Assembly (NCBI GenBank): GCA_036660495.1
Contig: JAVXAN010000042.1
Coordinates: 1-6,019 of the forward strand
Length of the DNA stretch: 6,019 nt
Source: JAVXAN01 sp036660495
GTDB lineage: Bacteria; Bacillota_I; Bacilli_A; RF39; UBA660
Direction: 5' to 3'
The notes under the pieces: generated by a model
Told to the model about the DNA's origin: nothing
The model's input: only the letters and a program-made list of their open reading frames with translations
The model's database searches: none
Program-made: the position numbers and the translations under genes
Part shown: piece after piece, positions 5,085 to 6,019 of the stretch
Position numbering within the stretch: the stretch's first letter is position 1
How the letters are laid out: each line of letters starts with the position of its first letter

Positions 5085-6019
5085 TTACTTAGTTTTTCTT
5101 GTTTTTCTAACTTTAATAAATAACTTTGAACTATACAAATCAGTTGTAATTGCTTTTTCATACGTTAAACCTTGGTTCTTGCTTAAAATATCATCAACTA
5201 ATCTTAAACCGAATCCTCTACCTAAGCCTTTTGTAGTATAACCACTTCCTATTTTATCCAACTCTATTTGCCCGTTATACGAATTTGAAACAGTTAATAT
5301 TATCATGCTTTTTTCTAAAGAAACATCAACAATAATTTTTTTTAATTTTGTTTTTTTACTTGCTTCAATAGCATTATCTAATAAAACTCCAACTATTTTT
5401 GTTATATCTTTATATAGATTAATATTAATTGATGCAAGCTTTGATTTTACCCCCTTTTCAACATAAATTTCGTAAGAAATTTTTTCATCTTCCATAATAG
5501 ATAACTTATAGTATAATAAGCCTTTTAGACCACCATCTGGGAAATTATTTAACTGACTAATCAAATAATTACTACTGGTTTTTTTAACGTCTTCTACAAT
5601 GCTGTTTATATAGTCTAGTAATTTATCTGACTTAAGCTGAGCATAACCTTTAATAACCATCAACTGGTTTTTAAACTCGTGATTAGCTTTACCTTGTTCA
5701 GTTATTATTTTTTCATATTTTTCAACATAACTCATTGTTTGTTTATTCATTATTTGAAGTTGTCTATTTTTATTATCAGAAACAAAGATCATGGTAAATA
5801 ATAACGTTGATATAAAAAGGATTAATAGGTTAATAAATACGTCTAGCGTTACACTGGCAAACAATGCGTTTTTAGCAACAATTAAATATAATACCACTAG
5901 CATTATTAAAAATCCGTAAAAAAAGTTTTTTCGCTTTATAGTCATTTCTTTTAATTTTAAAATACAATTTAAAATGGGTTTTATGTTTATTGTTATTAAA
6001 GATCCAACAGAAATCAAAA
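5085..6019 (-). CDS. agrC: AgrC-like receptor histidine kinase, 5' end outside window
   Basis: This is the C-terminal part of a membrane sensor kinase of the peptide-sensing HPK10/AgrC type. Counting from the TTG at 6017, two membrane helices remain (about 33-54 and 59-79), followed by a coiled linker, the phospho-acceptor region ANHEFKNQLMVIKGYAQ with His113, an N box LLDNAIEAS with Asn215, and a G box GSGYTTKGLGRGFGLRLVDD (257-276) that binds ATP. This is the GHKL domain layout without a separate HisKA dimer domain, as in AgrC. Full AgrC proteins have about 420-450 residues and six or so membrane helices, so about 110-140 residues should lie beyond 6019. The TTG at 6017 is probably internal, since the frame is open to the edge and no binding site is visible. 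It is convergent with agrBD, and its likely ligand is the AgrD-derived peptide. The presumed response regulator AgrA is not in the window. Confidence 0.85.
   Translation of the reverse strand, partial: LISVGSLITINIKPILNCILKLKEMTIKRKNFFYGFLIMLVVLYLIVAKNALFASVTLDVFINLLILFISTLLFTMIFVSDNKNRQLQIMNKQTMSYVEKYEKIITEQGKANHEFKNQLMVIKGYAQLKSDKLLDYINSIVEDVKKTSSNYLISQLNNFPDGGLKGLLYYKLSIMEDEKISYEIYVEKGVKSKLASININLYKDITKIVGVLLDNAIEASKKTKLKKIIVDVSLEKSMIILTVSNSYNGQIELDKIGSGYTTKGLGRGFGLRLVDDILSKNQGLTYEKAITTDLYSSKLFIKVRKTRKTK

Noticed and set aside
1..6019. tRNA, rRNA, CRISPR repeats, or a riboswitch.
   Set aside because: I saw no cloverleaf, no regularly spaced repeats and no recognisable riboswitch core. The leaders of the housekeeping genes are too short.

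Overview
This AT-rich window looks like chromosome from a low-GC Bacillota (Firmicutes). The signs are the long-form hibernation factor gene hpf next to secA, strong AGGAGG-type ribosome binding sites, TTG/ATG starts, T-rich intrinsic terminators and an Agr-type peptide signalling locus. Tryptophan is coded by TGG throughout, so nothing suggests the mollicute UGA=Trp code. I cannot place it more precisely: an uncultured Bacilli/Erysipelotrichia-type or a clostridial lineage would both fit.

Layout from left to right. Positions 1-480 hold no intact gene. Read on the minus strand they contain two decayed fragments of mobile-element genes: the C-terminal end of an IS1182-like transposase (about 9-298) and a piece resembling the core-binding domain of a phage/ICE-type tyrosine recombinase (about 280-440). 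A strong UUCG-loop terminator (482-508) separates them from a housekeeping block read on the minus strand: csp (cold shock protein, 3754-3972), then hpf (3172-3702), then secA (597-3092). Each of the three has its own terminator, and each has a recognisable promoter candidate, so they look like three adjacent single-gene units rather than one operon.

A 299-base divergent intergenic region (3973-4271) separates csp from a quorum-sensing locus. On the plus strand are agrB (peptide-processing membrane protease) and, 29 bases later, a 41-codon agrD gene (4916-5041) encoding the autoinducer precursor. A convergent gene on the minus strand (5085 to the window edge) encodes the C-terminal part of an AgrC-type receptor histidine kinase and shares a short AT-rich terminator region with agrD. 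In the expected circuit, AgrB trims and cyclises AgrD, the exported peptide is sensed by the kinase, and a LytTR response regulator (AgrA) would then act. No agrA is in the window; it may lie beyond position 6019.

The most noteworthy point is the agrD product. Its core has two cysteines in a Cys-Val-Cys arrangement directly before the conserved Asp-Glu-Pro region. Neither cysteine gives the usual five-residue ring at the usual distance from that region, so this may be an unusual autoinducing peptide.
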